A stretch of DNA of 64,000 nucleotides, from positions 2,170,001 to 2,234,000 of the forward strand of contig NC_031673.1 in the NCBI RefSeq assembly GCF_001640025.1. Direction: 5' to 3'. Positions 52,168-61,780 of the stretch are shown piece after piece. The stretch comes from Sugiyamaella lignohabitans (Eukaryota; Ascomycota; Dipodascomycetes; Dipodascales; Trichomonascaceae). Below the pieces are notes generated by a model, which saw nothing but the letters and a program-made list of their open reading frames with translations, searched no databases and had not been told where the DNA came from. A program made the translations under genes and the position numbers. Each line of letters starts with the position of its first letter. The stretch's first letter is position 1.

Positions 52168-55100
52168 TTAAATGGCTGTCATGAACAACGGCTCGCGCTG
52201 AACATATTGGCGAGGTTCTAGTCCATCTGCAACTTCGAACATACTGGTCCATTCATATTCGCCTCGGAGAAGAACAATGATGCCCAGGTCAACATCTACG
52301 CTCTGGCCGGGCATAATCTGCAATACAGGCCGCTGTAGCACTCCATTGTAGATTATCTTTTTATGAATTTCATCTGCTTCAATTGGGCCCTCATTTCCAT
52401 ACCTTAAAGATGGTACTAAGCGTAATATTCCACTGATGGGAACATCCGAGCCATTGAAAATTGTGGAGCGGACAACCAATTGATCGTCATCAACATCCAC
52501 TTGCCAAGTCAGTTCATTAACCTGAGCAATAGATGACGAGGATGAAAACATGTTCATAGACACCTTTACTAGCTCTGTGCGTAAAGTAGTCACCATCCAT
52601 CTTGACAAACGAATACCTCTCAGCTCAACACTACCTGTTCTGGTCGAACCGTCAACTTCCCATTCACCACCCAGATAACTCAGTAGTTGTTCTCTATACC
52701 AAAATGTCTCAGTCATCAACTTTACTTGTTCAGGTGTGAGATTCTGGTCAACCACATATTGCTTTCTACTCATGGTTGGAATAGGTTTCTGAGGATAGAA
52801 CTCGCTGTCAGCTTTACTGGGTTCCCATTTGATGGGTAATAGGAATCTGCTTGTTCGGGATGGGTATATGAGTTGTGTGACTTCTGATAATCGCTTATTG
52901 TCCGCACTTTTACTCCATATTTTAACATTCATAGCTTGAGACCAAGCATTTCGCAAGTCCAGGACCAGAATGAAATACCGCGAGTTTGGCTCTAATGGTT
53001 GGAGCAGACCGTCAATTCGTGTCAATGGGTGCTCTGACGAACGATACTCAGTTAAAGGGATAATATCACATGCCGAAAGCTCGATACTAGGATTCACCGT
53101 AACATTCACAGGGACTGTTATTCGCCTGACCCACGTCGTAAGAGAATCAGCATCTTCTGAAGTGTTTTCGCTCTTTTCGCTTTCATCAGAATCCATCACA
53201 CCGTAATCAAGGTTAATGACTGCACTTGTGAGACCCCTCTTACCAGAAACTTGGAAGTCATATTCTCCAGTTTCGTGGGGACCAATTCCTGGGCTGTTCA
53301 AAATTTGGAGCGCTCTACGTTTATAAAGAAAATATTCACATTCGTAAACTTCATTTAGAGGCAGATCCTTATCAGCTAAAGTCGCTTGTAATGGTTCCGT
53401 TGTGGAGTCTACGAAGCCAAAGTTTACAAGTTTACAGTTTGTATTAGACTGGTTGGAAAGACTTATCGTAAAGTTCTTCTTCTCGCCTTCTAAAACCATT
53501 ACCCATGTTTGTTCTAGAGAAAGCTGATTTTTCGGTAGTAGAAGTGGTTGAGATGGAAGTACTGCCAATTTGAGCTCACGAACAGTGACCAAGCTGTTAT
53601 TGTTGACTGTGTTTCGTGTTTCGTCAATGTCGCCCCTTTTGATGCCTGAATTTATTCCATGCGTTTTGAGCTTGACTTCCAATCGGGGTAATCCTTGGTT
53701 CGACAGTTGGTATTCCTCGGGGTGACAGCCCGAAACTTCTATTTTACAACCGGTGATGATAAGTTCACCTGGAGTTTTCGGACTCGTCACAATAAACAAA
53801 TCATGAACAGAGGAGCCAGGGATAAATACATTACCAAGCTTTGCATCAATCAGTTCTACATTTTTTGTCAGCAATGTAATTTCGTTGACATGTACCTCGA
53901 ATTCAAAAGGATTCTGAATCTTAAGCGAGAATTCAACTCGTTCACCCTGTACCAAAACTCTTTCGGACACGTCTTTGCTTTTCGAATATGGGTTGTAAAG
54001 GAAAACTTCGGAATTTTGAGATTCAACTGATTTGCTTTCAGATCTACGTCTAGTAAATCTGGTTGGCATGACTGTGGTTGGTGGGAGAACTTTGATATCC
54101 CGCAGCATATAAGGATCCCAATATTGACCATAAACAGGACCCCGCTCGCTCTTTCTTGATAGTTCGACCGCTCGATGTAGACTAGAAAATAACCTCAATT
54201 GCTCATCTCGGTCTAAAGAGTCTGCCATGGTGGAAAACAATAGACTAATGAAATATACCACACCTTGATAATGGCTGATACTCTCACAAATTGAAATGCA
54301 TGATTTGAGAAACGACAACCTCAATTCAAGCCACCCACTACCAATCGAAGTCACTTCTCCAGCAGAGAACACTCGACAAACACTGTCAAGAAACTCTATT
54401 ATTCCTCCTTTTTGGCTTCTATCCAGCATTTGCAGCACACCAGTTTCCGCCGCAATAGGATTTCCGACCATACGAAGAACCATTTCACGAAGCACGAAAG
54501 CTCGCTTACGATGCAATCCAACTCCGGAATACAAACTTGCTAGACCAGAATATAAGCGAACTTGCAAAGGGATGGGGAGATTGGCGATTCCAGTCGAGTA
54601 TATTTTATTACACCATGCCGCCACAGAGGCTGCTGATGGACTGTCGGATGTGATATTCAGCTGTAATGGAGTTCCTCGTACAATTGCCGATAGCACGGCC
54701 CCATTCCACCCACCACCCTGTCGAGACATGACTAATAACTTGGCAAATCGTAAAATTGTTTCACAATAGACAATTTGGGGTATAGTATCTTCGCTGGATG
54801 TAGGTGTACGATTATAAAATCGAATAACTGCGTCAGTCAGATCAGGTAAGAAGTCGTTCAGTCGAGGTGGCTCATCTGATCCCGATGTGCGAAGTGGTGC
54901 TGGCATGGTAGGACCCTCTGGTGATGGCGATGGTGAAGTTGGAGGAGGTGTACCATTAATTGAGCTCGTAGATTCATTCCTGCTCCCATATCCACTGCCA
55001 TAGCCGCCTCCATTTGTAGAACTATGGCTCACGCTAGAAGTATGATTATGAGTTCCACCTCGAAGTGTGGCATGCAATGCCACTGTTGGAATAGTAACAG

Positions 55101-56390
55101 GCACCTCCAGAAATGACTGTAAAACGAGACAGATACCTATCCCTTCTAAAGCCGAACCATACCATAGATGGTCGTATGCTGTTTTCAGTATAGTTGCAGC
55201 CTCGGTAAATTCTTTCAATGCATCGGAAAGTCGGCCAGCAAGTAAATACATGTTTCCTAAAAATTTGATCATTCGTCCATGCTGCTTCGATTTAGTCCTA
55301 TCTGATAGTCCTAGAGATATAGAGCCTGTTTTAGTTATTGAAATCGAGTTGGAATATGATGAAGCATTACTCATCGTCGTACCAGATAAATTAGATGAAA
55401 TAGATGGTGAAATTTGACGTGAGAAGCTTTTATGAATAGAAACATTGTATGGCTTGTCATGGGCTGTTGATGTTGGTGGTGGAGTGGGACTGGTATTTGT
55501 CGGAGTAGCCTGGCCTGAACCACCGCTAGATATGCCTTTGGCTCCGGGACTTCCTTCAGCGTCACTTCTTAGCGGCCCTCCTCGTCCGCTTACTCTTCTA
55601 TTTCGATTGGACACTCCTGGAGGAGCGTCTAAACCTTTAATACTAGGACTCTTAAAGCTGCCCATTTGTCGTGAAATAACATATACTGCGAGCTCTGCTA
55701 GAAAGTCGCTTGTAACGTCGCACATGGCTGTCTCTAAGCTTGTAAAGCTGGATAATTTTGATGCTGATGATAAGATTCCAAATATATGTTTAGATTCGAT
55801 TTCCAAAACACCTTCTTTTGGTACTCCAAATACAAATATTTTATGCATAATAGCAGCTGGGTATTGATTCCGCAATCTCTTGAGAGCTTCCTCCAACCAC
55901 TGCCCATGACCCGACTCGCCGCAAAACTCCTTATAAGATGTCAATGCAAATACAGCAAATGTTTGACGATAGGGCTCCAAGTCGTACATGGAATAATACT
56001 GTTCATCGTTCTGTGATAGCGAAAAGTCGTATACTACTTTGCCATTCGGGTAGCCTTGTGGGCTGAACATAGCTGGTCTTGTTAGTATCCATTCAGGAGG
56101 TTGTCGAGAGCCTTCTCCAGTACCAAATAGCTACCTATTAAGCTCAAGTAATAACCGAATAGCATAGGCAGATATACCAAGGGTTCCAAATAGTCAAAGT
56201 ATTTGATTGGGGAGTACCACTTACCTCTATCGGTTCGTCCATCTGGAGTAACATCTACGAGACGGACCTCGCAAGCTCGCGACATGCGCTCAGCATATTG
56301 TAGAAATACTGGTTTTTTTATCTGACCCAAGGGGCATAGCAAAGCCTTTACTCGCGATGGTGCGACATATGAATAGGGATCCAAGAGCAT
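52168..56390 (-). CDS. TRS120: TRAPPII subunit Trs120, two exons
   Basis: Exon 1 is 56225-56390 and exon 2 is 52168-56072 (1356 residues). The intron has donor GTAAGT at 56224, branch TACTAAC and acceptor CAG at 56073; the join reads TDRAMFSPQGYPNGKVVYDF, a conserved Trs120 signature. The start MLLDPYSYVAPSRVKALLCP matches the family; a frame nine codons longer begins with TTG. The N-terminal third (Longin-like and TPR-type) precedes a Ser/Pro/Gly-rich insertion (about 340-400), and the C-terminal half is rich in beta structure as expected for the Ig-like domains. Trs120 is specific to TRAPPII, the Rab11/Ypt31 exchange factor at the late Golgi. It is slightly longer than the yeast protein (1289). 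Confidence 0.95.
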
Positions 56391-56839
56391 TTTTGACCGG
56401 AACAACTGGCCAGACAAGTCTGCTCAAAGACTGCTGGATTATATGCTCGTTGAGTGGTTTCCAATATCAATCTCCAAATAATATTCGTTATTCAGTCCAA
56501 TCGCATGTCAATTGAAACTTAGGGTCTATGATGCAGTTAAAGGTATAAATTGGACTCTCTTATCCAGTTATTTGGCCAATTGATTGGATCCAATCTTACA
56601 GGACTATTTTGACTTCGTGTCTCTCTGATGGCTGATCTGTCTATCCTGTTTATCATTGATATCGCCATACGGAGGTTAGTCACGTGCATCCTGTATCAAT
56701 GAAGTCGTGAACTGAGAAGTGCAATCTACACAACGCTATAAAGATTAAAGTTGAACCAATTGTCAGAATAACTGTCGAGTAGGACTAAAATGGTGATCTG
56801 ATTGTTTACTACAGTTAGTAATTGAAAGAGTAAGATAGA
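56391..56839. other. divergent promoter TRS120 / RTC1
   Basis: About 0.45 kb, AT-rich, with CACGTG at 56681-56686. No gene seen. Confidence 0.5.
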
Positions 56840-59800
56840 ATGCCGGGAGGAAATTCGGGTGGTGAAGGTTTGTCAGGCACTGGGTCGGCATCGGGCTTTT
56901 TGAAATCGAGCTCTTCATCTTCTACGCCCGCTCCCGATAGGCATGGAATGTTCAGTATGGAATCACCTCCCTCGGGTGGCCCGTCAGGATCTGGCTCGTC
57001 ATCTGGAAATCATACCTCTTATGCTAATATAGCGGCAATGGCTATCAAATCGGGTCCATTGGCAAGAATCGGCAAGGCCTTGTATAGTGGAGTGTCTGGG
57101 GCTTCATCATCAGTACCGAACTCAATTCCTGGTTCAATTCCTGCATCTCCTTCATTCTATTCAGGGTACTCAGATGGTGGTAAACGAGCTGATACTACAG
57201 GTGGATCACCTGCTTCTTCTACGTCAACGAATATTGGACATTATACCGACATGACTGACGACGATGAAGATGAAACTTCGCTCAAATATACAGCTCGTGG
57301 TGGTATATTCGCCATGGCTAATTCACCATCAAAAGAGCATGTTGCCATTGTTGGTAAGGATTTCTTCCAGGTGCTAAATGTATCGAATACCAATGTGTCC
57401 TTGTCTCATAATGTTAGAGGTGGAAGTTCAGCTACATCCGGAAACCGTGATTTTGATAAGACTTTCAGTGCCACTGCTTTGAAATGGGGGTATCAATCAT
57501 TTGATAGGTATATTGCGTTGTCAAATGCCGGAGGTAGGATTTTTGTATATGATGCAGAGAAGGGCTCCATAGGATCTGGCATCCGTAGACCAGTGTCTCA
57601 GCTACTAGACTCGACAAGAAACATTCACTCTTTGGCATTTAATCCTAATCAGGGCTATAATTTGCTATCTGCTAGTTCAGATGGTACTGTCAAGCTGTGG
57701 GATCTTAGAGAAAATCCAAAACATCCTGCATTAGTTTTTGTCAAGAAAGGAGGAGACCCATGTCGAGAAGTCCAATGGAGTCCGTTTGAACCTCGGCGTT
57801 TTGCTGCGATATATGATTCCGGTGTAATTCAAAGGTGGGACTTGCGACAGCCACAAACTTATGATCGTAGAATAAATGCACATTCGGGTGCTGGACAAAG
57901 TCTTGACTGGCATCCTGAAAAGGACTACATTGTGTCCGGTGGCCGTGACCAACAGCTCCAAGTATGGAATATGAGTAATGACAGTTCTCGTAGTCCTGAT
58001 TATGTGATTCATACTCCCAGTTCAGTTGCAAAAGTTCGCTGGCTGGCAAATAACAACGGACGCAATAACAGTATTATTAATAGCGGCCTAATATCCTGTG
58101 GACGAAGTAAAGGCGACAACCTGTTGTGTGTTTGGGATATAAAACGACCATACATCCCTATAAACGCTATTGAACGCCATACAGATAGTATCACTGATAT
58201 TTGTTATCGAAACGAGCGATATATTTGGAGTTGTTCCAAAGACAAGACTTTTCGACAGCACAGCTTACTATTTGAGCCTCTACTAATCTCCAACCTTTCC
58301 TCGAGTGCCTTTACCTGGTCATCGACAAATGATTTACTATTTGTATCGCAAGACAAAGATAGGCCGAGTGTCATTGGTATACCCATATCAGACGACACGC
58401 TAGGCAGTGAACAATCCCATCAGCATCTAAGCAATAGACGACCCAGCATGAATGTAGACATGAGTGGCAGTCCAGGATCTGTCACTGGAGTTAGCAATAC
58501 CAATAATAGTAATAGTAGACGATCTGCTAGTAGCCAACGTCCCAGGAGCCAACTTGACCCAGTATCTTTGTCGTTTTCGCCCATTGTATGTAGTGCAAAT
58601 TTTCCTGGCAATGATCCAAATATTTTTAAATACTGTGCTCAACACTATCAACTGGTACCAAGGCCACAGGAAACCATTGCTGACGTATGTCTTCATAACA
58701 GTAAAGTGGCCAGTGCTGTCAATAAACTAAGAACAGGACAAGTCTGGCTCATGCTAGCAGAAGCTGTGGAGGATGAGCTTAATAGATATTATAGCTTCCT
58801 TATGGCACCCCAACAAAATCAGGAAAGACAGGAACATGAAGAAGAAAAGAAGATAGACAATGCAGAACAAAAATCACATTCTACCAAAGTACAGATATTA
58901 TTGCCTCCACCTAATTTGCCTCCACCCAATCAGGACAACAGTTTGTCGCCAGTATTTCCTGAAACTGCTGCAGGCATTGGTAGGTTTGAAAAGGCTTCTT
59001 CAAGCTATAATAATAGTGTAACGAACCACCAGGCGGTCGCGAGAGGAGACCCGTCCAGTTCAAATACTCAGCCCATGACAATTGGAGGCCGATCCAAAGG
59101 TAATACCTCTAATGATGTCACTGTTGCCCCGAACATGAGTTTCTCGCTGACTGGTAGCCATCGTTACTCGTTTGATACTACTGGTAGCTCGCCAGATGAC
59201 TCGTATGGGGGTATTAAGGACTCTACAGGTGCAAGTTATACACATATATCCATGTTGAGTTCATCAGTGCGGCGAGCAAGAAACTATTCTACCTCGACAC
59301 ATATTAGTAGTGGCACTGAGGGCGGCAGTAGTAGTGCTAGTTTGGGCCCTGTTCAAGAGTTTCCAGCAACTGAATCAGTGGGCACTTCTAACCAAACAGG
59401 TGAACTAGATCTCGTAGGCAAAAGTATCGCCGAGTGGAAGTCTCGCACTTTGGACGATATAAAGGAAGACGTTTCTGACAGTAGCTATGTGGCGTCGAAT
59501 AATGGAGGAGTTGGGACCCCTGTTAATAGCACTATTGGTAACAGCAGTATCCTCATACCAGGAGTCAGGTCAGTTGTCAATACAGAAAGACTGCAGAATT
59601 CTGTTTCTTCTTCTAAACTGTCAGCTGCTTTGTTGGGCAAAAGCAGCTCTCCTGGAGAGCCCAGTAGCCCTGTCAATCTGTCAAATCAGAGCCATGCTCA
59701 TACTCATGGCCACAGTTTAAGCTCTGCAACTACAAGCCAAGGGGCAAGTAACTCAGCCACTGGATCTAAAATGGGATATATGTCGAATGCCAGTTCTCGT

Positions 59801-60454
59801 AACGCGCAGCAAACATTTAAACAATTTGTTTCCACGCAGACATGCCCTTGGCGAACAGAGGTATTAGTCGCCAAAGCTGCCGAGTTTGCAATGGACCAAG
59901 GAGATGTTCAGTTGTGTGCTGTATTAGCAGCTGTTTTTCTTCAGAACTACCCTCGTATTTGTGCGTCACATCGCACTGCCGAAGAGTGGATTGTGTCATA
60001 TGTTGGCCTACTTAAACGTCAAGGACTTTTTGTTGCTGCTGCCAGTTTAACAAAAATCTGTAAGTTCAAGTCTGTCCGCAAAATTGCCAAAAATGATACC
60101 ACACTTGATACTTTATGCCACAGTTGTCATGCACCTTTGAGCGAGAACGCAGCTATTGTCAAAGAAAAAGTCGCCAAACTGGCCCAACAAGCTGCTGGAA
60201 CTGACTATGACGAAGATGAGGATCCGTCAGCCATTCCTGTTGCAAGCAGTATTGAAGAAATCGGTTATTATTACTGTCAAACCTGCAAAAGACTGCTAGA
60301 TGGGTGTACTCTTTGCCGTGCTCCGGTCCGTGGTTTGGCTCTTGTGCTGCTTGAGTGTGGTCACAAAGCTCACCCGCTATGTCTCAAAGAATGGGTTTTC
60401 CAGGAAGGTATGGTTGAATGCCCTTCAGGATGTGGCACCTCGCTTGTCAGATAA
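56840..60454 (+). CDS. RTC1: SEA/GATOR2 complex subunit Rtc1 (WDR24)
   Basis: 1204 residues. After a Gly/Ser-rich start, a WD40 propeller spans about 150-480, with clear repeats such as ASSDGTVKLWDLREN, SGVIQRWDLRQPQ and SGGRDQQLQVWNM. A long Ser/Asn-rich linker follows. The C-terminus has an alpha-solenoid stretch (AAEFAMDQGDVQLCAVLAA) and a zinc-binding RING-like end with CHSCHAPL, YYCQTCKRLL, CTLCRAPV, LECGHKAHPLCLKEW and CPSGCG. Rtc1/WDR24 acts in SEACAT/GATOR2, which counteracts the TORC1-inhibiting arm on the vacuole. The domain order and RING spacing fit Rtc1 better than Sea4 (WDR59/MIOS-type). Confidence 0.93.
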   Translation: MPGGNSGGEGLSGTGSASGFLKSSSSSSTPAPDRHGMFSMESPPSGGPSGSGSSSGNHTSYANIAAMAIKSGPLARIGKALYSGVSGASSSVPNSIPGSIPASPSFYSGYSDGGKRADTTGGSPASSTSTNIGHYTDMTDDDEDETSLKYTARGGIFAMANSPSKEHVAIVGKDFFQVLNVSNTNVSLSHNVRGGSSATSGNRDFDKTFSATALKWGYQSFDRYIALSNAGGRIFVYDAEKGSIGSGIRRPVSQLLDSTRNIHSLAFNPNQGYNLLSASSDGTVKLWDLRENPKHPALVFVKKGGDPCREVQWSPFEPRRFAAIYDSGVIQRWDLRQPQTYDRRINAHSGAGQSLDWHPEKDYIVSGGRDQQLQVWNMSNDSSRSPDYVIHTPSSVAKVRWLANNNGRNNSIINSGLISCGRSKGDNLLCVWDIKRPYIPINAIERHTDSITDICYRNERYIWSCSKDKTFRQHSLLFEPLLISNLSSSAFTWSSTNDLLFVSQDKDRPSVIGIPISDDTLGSEQSHQHLSNRRPSMNVDMSGSPGSVTGVSNTNNSNSRRSASSQRPRSQLDPVSLSFSPIVCSANFPGNDPNIFKYCAQHYQLVPRPQETIADVCLHNSKVASAVNKLRTGQVWLMLAEAVEDELNRYYSFLMAPQQNQERQEHEEEKKIDNAEQKSHSTKVQILLPPPNLPPPNQDNSLSPVFPETAAGIGRFEKASSSYNNSVTNHQAVARGDPSSSNTQPMTIGGRSKGNTSNDVTVAPNMSFSLTGSHRYSFDTTGSSPDDSYGGIKDSTGASYTHISMLSSSVRRARNYSTSTHISSGTEGGSSSASLGPVQEFPATESVGTSNQTGELDLVGKSIAEWKSRTLDDIKEDVSDSSYVASNNGGVGTPVNSTIGNSSILIPGVRSVVNTERLQNSVSSSKLSAALLGKSSSPGEPSSPVNLSNQSHAHTHGHSLSSATTSQGASNSATGSKMGYMSNASSRNAQQTFKQFVSTQTCPWRTEVLVAKAAEFAMDQGDVQLCAVLAAVFLQNYPRICASHRTAEEWIVSYVGLLKRQGLFVAAASLTKICKFKSVRKIAKNDTTLDTLCHSCHAPLSENAAIVKEKVAKLAQQAAGTDYDEDEDPSAIPVASSIEEIGYYYCQTCKRLLDGCTLCRAPVRGLALVLLECGHKAHPLCLKEWVFQEGMVECPSGCGTSLVR

Positions 60455-60830
60455 TATCTGTATTGTATTTAATAATTTTATTTATTCATGACTATAGAAT
60501 ATGGCAGTCACAGCACACACTCTCTCTCTCTCTGCAATTAACTCTGTACCCTCGTACTACTTTTGATTTGATTATTTAATGAACGAATTTATGGACAATT
60601 GTATAATGTAGTGAGGCGAGATGAGCAAAATAAAAAGGAATAAAGTTAAGAACAACAAATTGTCCCTGTTAGTAGAATAGCGATATCTGGATCCGTGAAG
60701 TTGAAGCCGCGTTATTCATTTAATAGTGCATGAGACGCGCTCGCGCGTAGTAATAAGGACGCGTCTTGAACGCATGATTCGACGATTTCTACAATTTCAA
60801 ATCATACTTACATCCACAAAATAAATAAAA
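60455..60830. other. intergenic RTC1 / RFA2
   Basis: About 0.38 kb. A short CT repeat lies at about 60518-60533, and a CpG-rich patch at 60730-60765 stands out against AT-rich surroundings and contains the MCB-type motif. Confidence 0.5.
60734..60764 (+). promoter_or_regulatory. MluI cell-cycle box cluster (MBF-type)
   Basis: ACGCGT at 60759-60764, with near matches ACGCGC at 60734 and CGCGCGT at about 60742, 70-100 bp before the RFA2 start codon. In yeasts, MBF drives S-phase genes including RFA genes through ACGCGT. Confidence 0.65.
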
Positions 60831-61583
60831 ATGAATAGTCACTCACAGCCACTGGAAGGCGGTTTTTTAACGGGTCAAGGAAACTCCTCAAGTGGTTTCC
60901 GCAGGGAGCAAACACAATCTATCAGACCAGTCACTATTAAACAGCTGAATGAATCTAGCGAAAGTGGCTCAGATTCAGAAATCATTCTCGATGGTGTTGC
61001 TTTGGAGAAAGTCAAAATTGTTGCGAGAGTTATGAGCAAGAATGAGACTGCTACTGTCACCAATTACCAAGTTGAAGATAGTACTGGCACTTACGAAGTC
61101 AAAAAATGGAATAATAAAGTGTCTTCCTCGCTATCGAATGATATTGATATGGACGACAGCAATCATACTGCCGACGATGAAAAAGAGGACAATTACTACG
61201 TTTCAATAATTGGTACTGTTAAGGTTTTTAACAACTCACGTTCAATTAATGCTACTCATATTCGACCAGTCACTGATTTCAATGAAGTCATTTTTCACCA
61301 GTTGGAGGCGTTAAGCACTCACTTGGCACTATCTCAAACTAAGACTGAAAATGGTGGCGGCTCCCAAAGTTTGTTTGTTGATGATGGAGGCCATAAGACT
61401 ATTCGTGATCGCATCATTGATGCATTTAGTGGTGACTTTTCTTTAGAACTCAGCTCAAAACAACTAATGTCATACTTACCAGGAGTTGGTGAGTATGAAA
61501 TTCGTGTTGCTGCTGAATCTCTGGTTAACCAAGGTGGTCTGGCAACTGCCGACGATGATGTTTACATGCTAGCCGCAAACTAA
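60831..61583 (+). CDS. RFA2: replication protein A subunit 2
   Basis: 250 residues. A Ser/Gly-rich N-terminal tail (the usual phosphorylation region) precedes RPVTIKQLNE. A single OB fold spans about 45-165 (VALEKVKIVARVMSKNETATVTNYQVEDSTGTYEVKKW, written here only as landmarks VKIVARV and YQVEDSTGTYEV), with ATHIRPVTDFNE closing it. The C-terminal winged helix is about 185-250. Rfa2 is the middle subunit of the ssDNA-binding RPA trimer used in replication, repair and recombination. The OB fold has an acidic insertion (DIDMDDSNHTADDEKED) of about 25 residues that is longer than usual. The upstream MluI boxes fit S-phase expression. Confidence 0.95.
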   Translation: MNSHSQPLEGGFLTGQGNSSSGFRREQTQSIRPVTIKQLNESSESGSDSEIILDGVALEKVKIVARVMSKNETATVTNYQVEDSTGTYEVKKWNNKVSSSLSNDIDMDDSNHTADDEKEDNYYVSIIGTVKVFNNSRSINATHIRPVTDFNEVIFHQLEALSTHLALSQTKTENGGGSQSLFVDDGGHKTIRDRIIDAFSGDFSLELSSKQLMSYLPGVGEYEIRVAAESLVNQGGLATADDDVYMLAAN

Positions 61584-61780
61584 ACGTCAAGTTGATTATT
61601 TATGTATACAACCGTAATTTAAACTCTAAGATATTGATAGATCCAGAACAGACCTCTGGCGAAACTGCACAGGGCAATGTCCACTATTTGCCCTTCTGCT
61701 ATACTTAACCCAGCAGACTCAGAGACCAGTCCCTCAAATAAGGGCCCTCTAAAATACAATATATTACAATATATTACATG

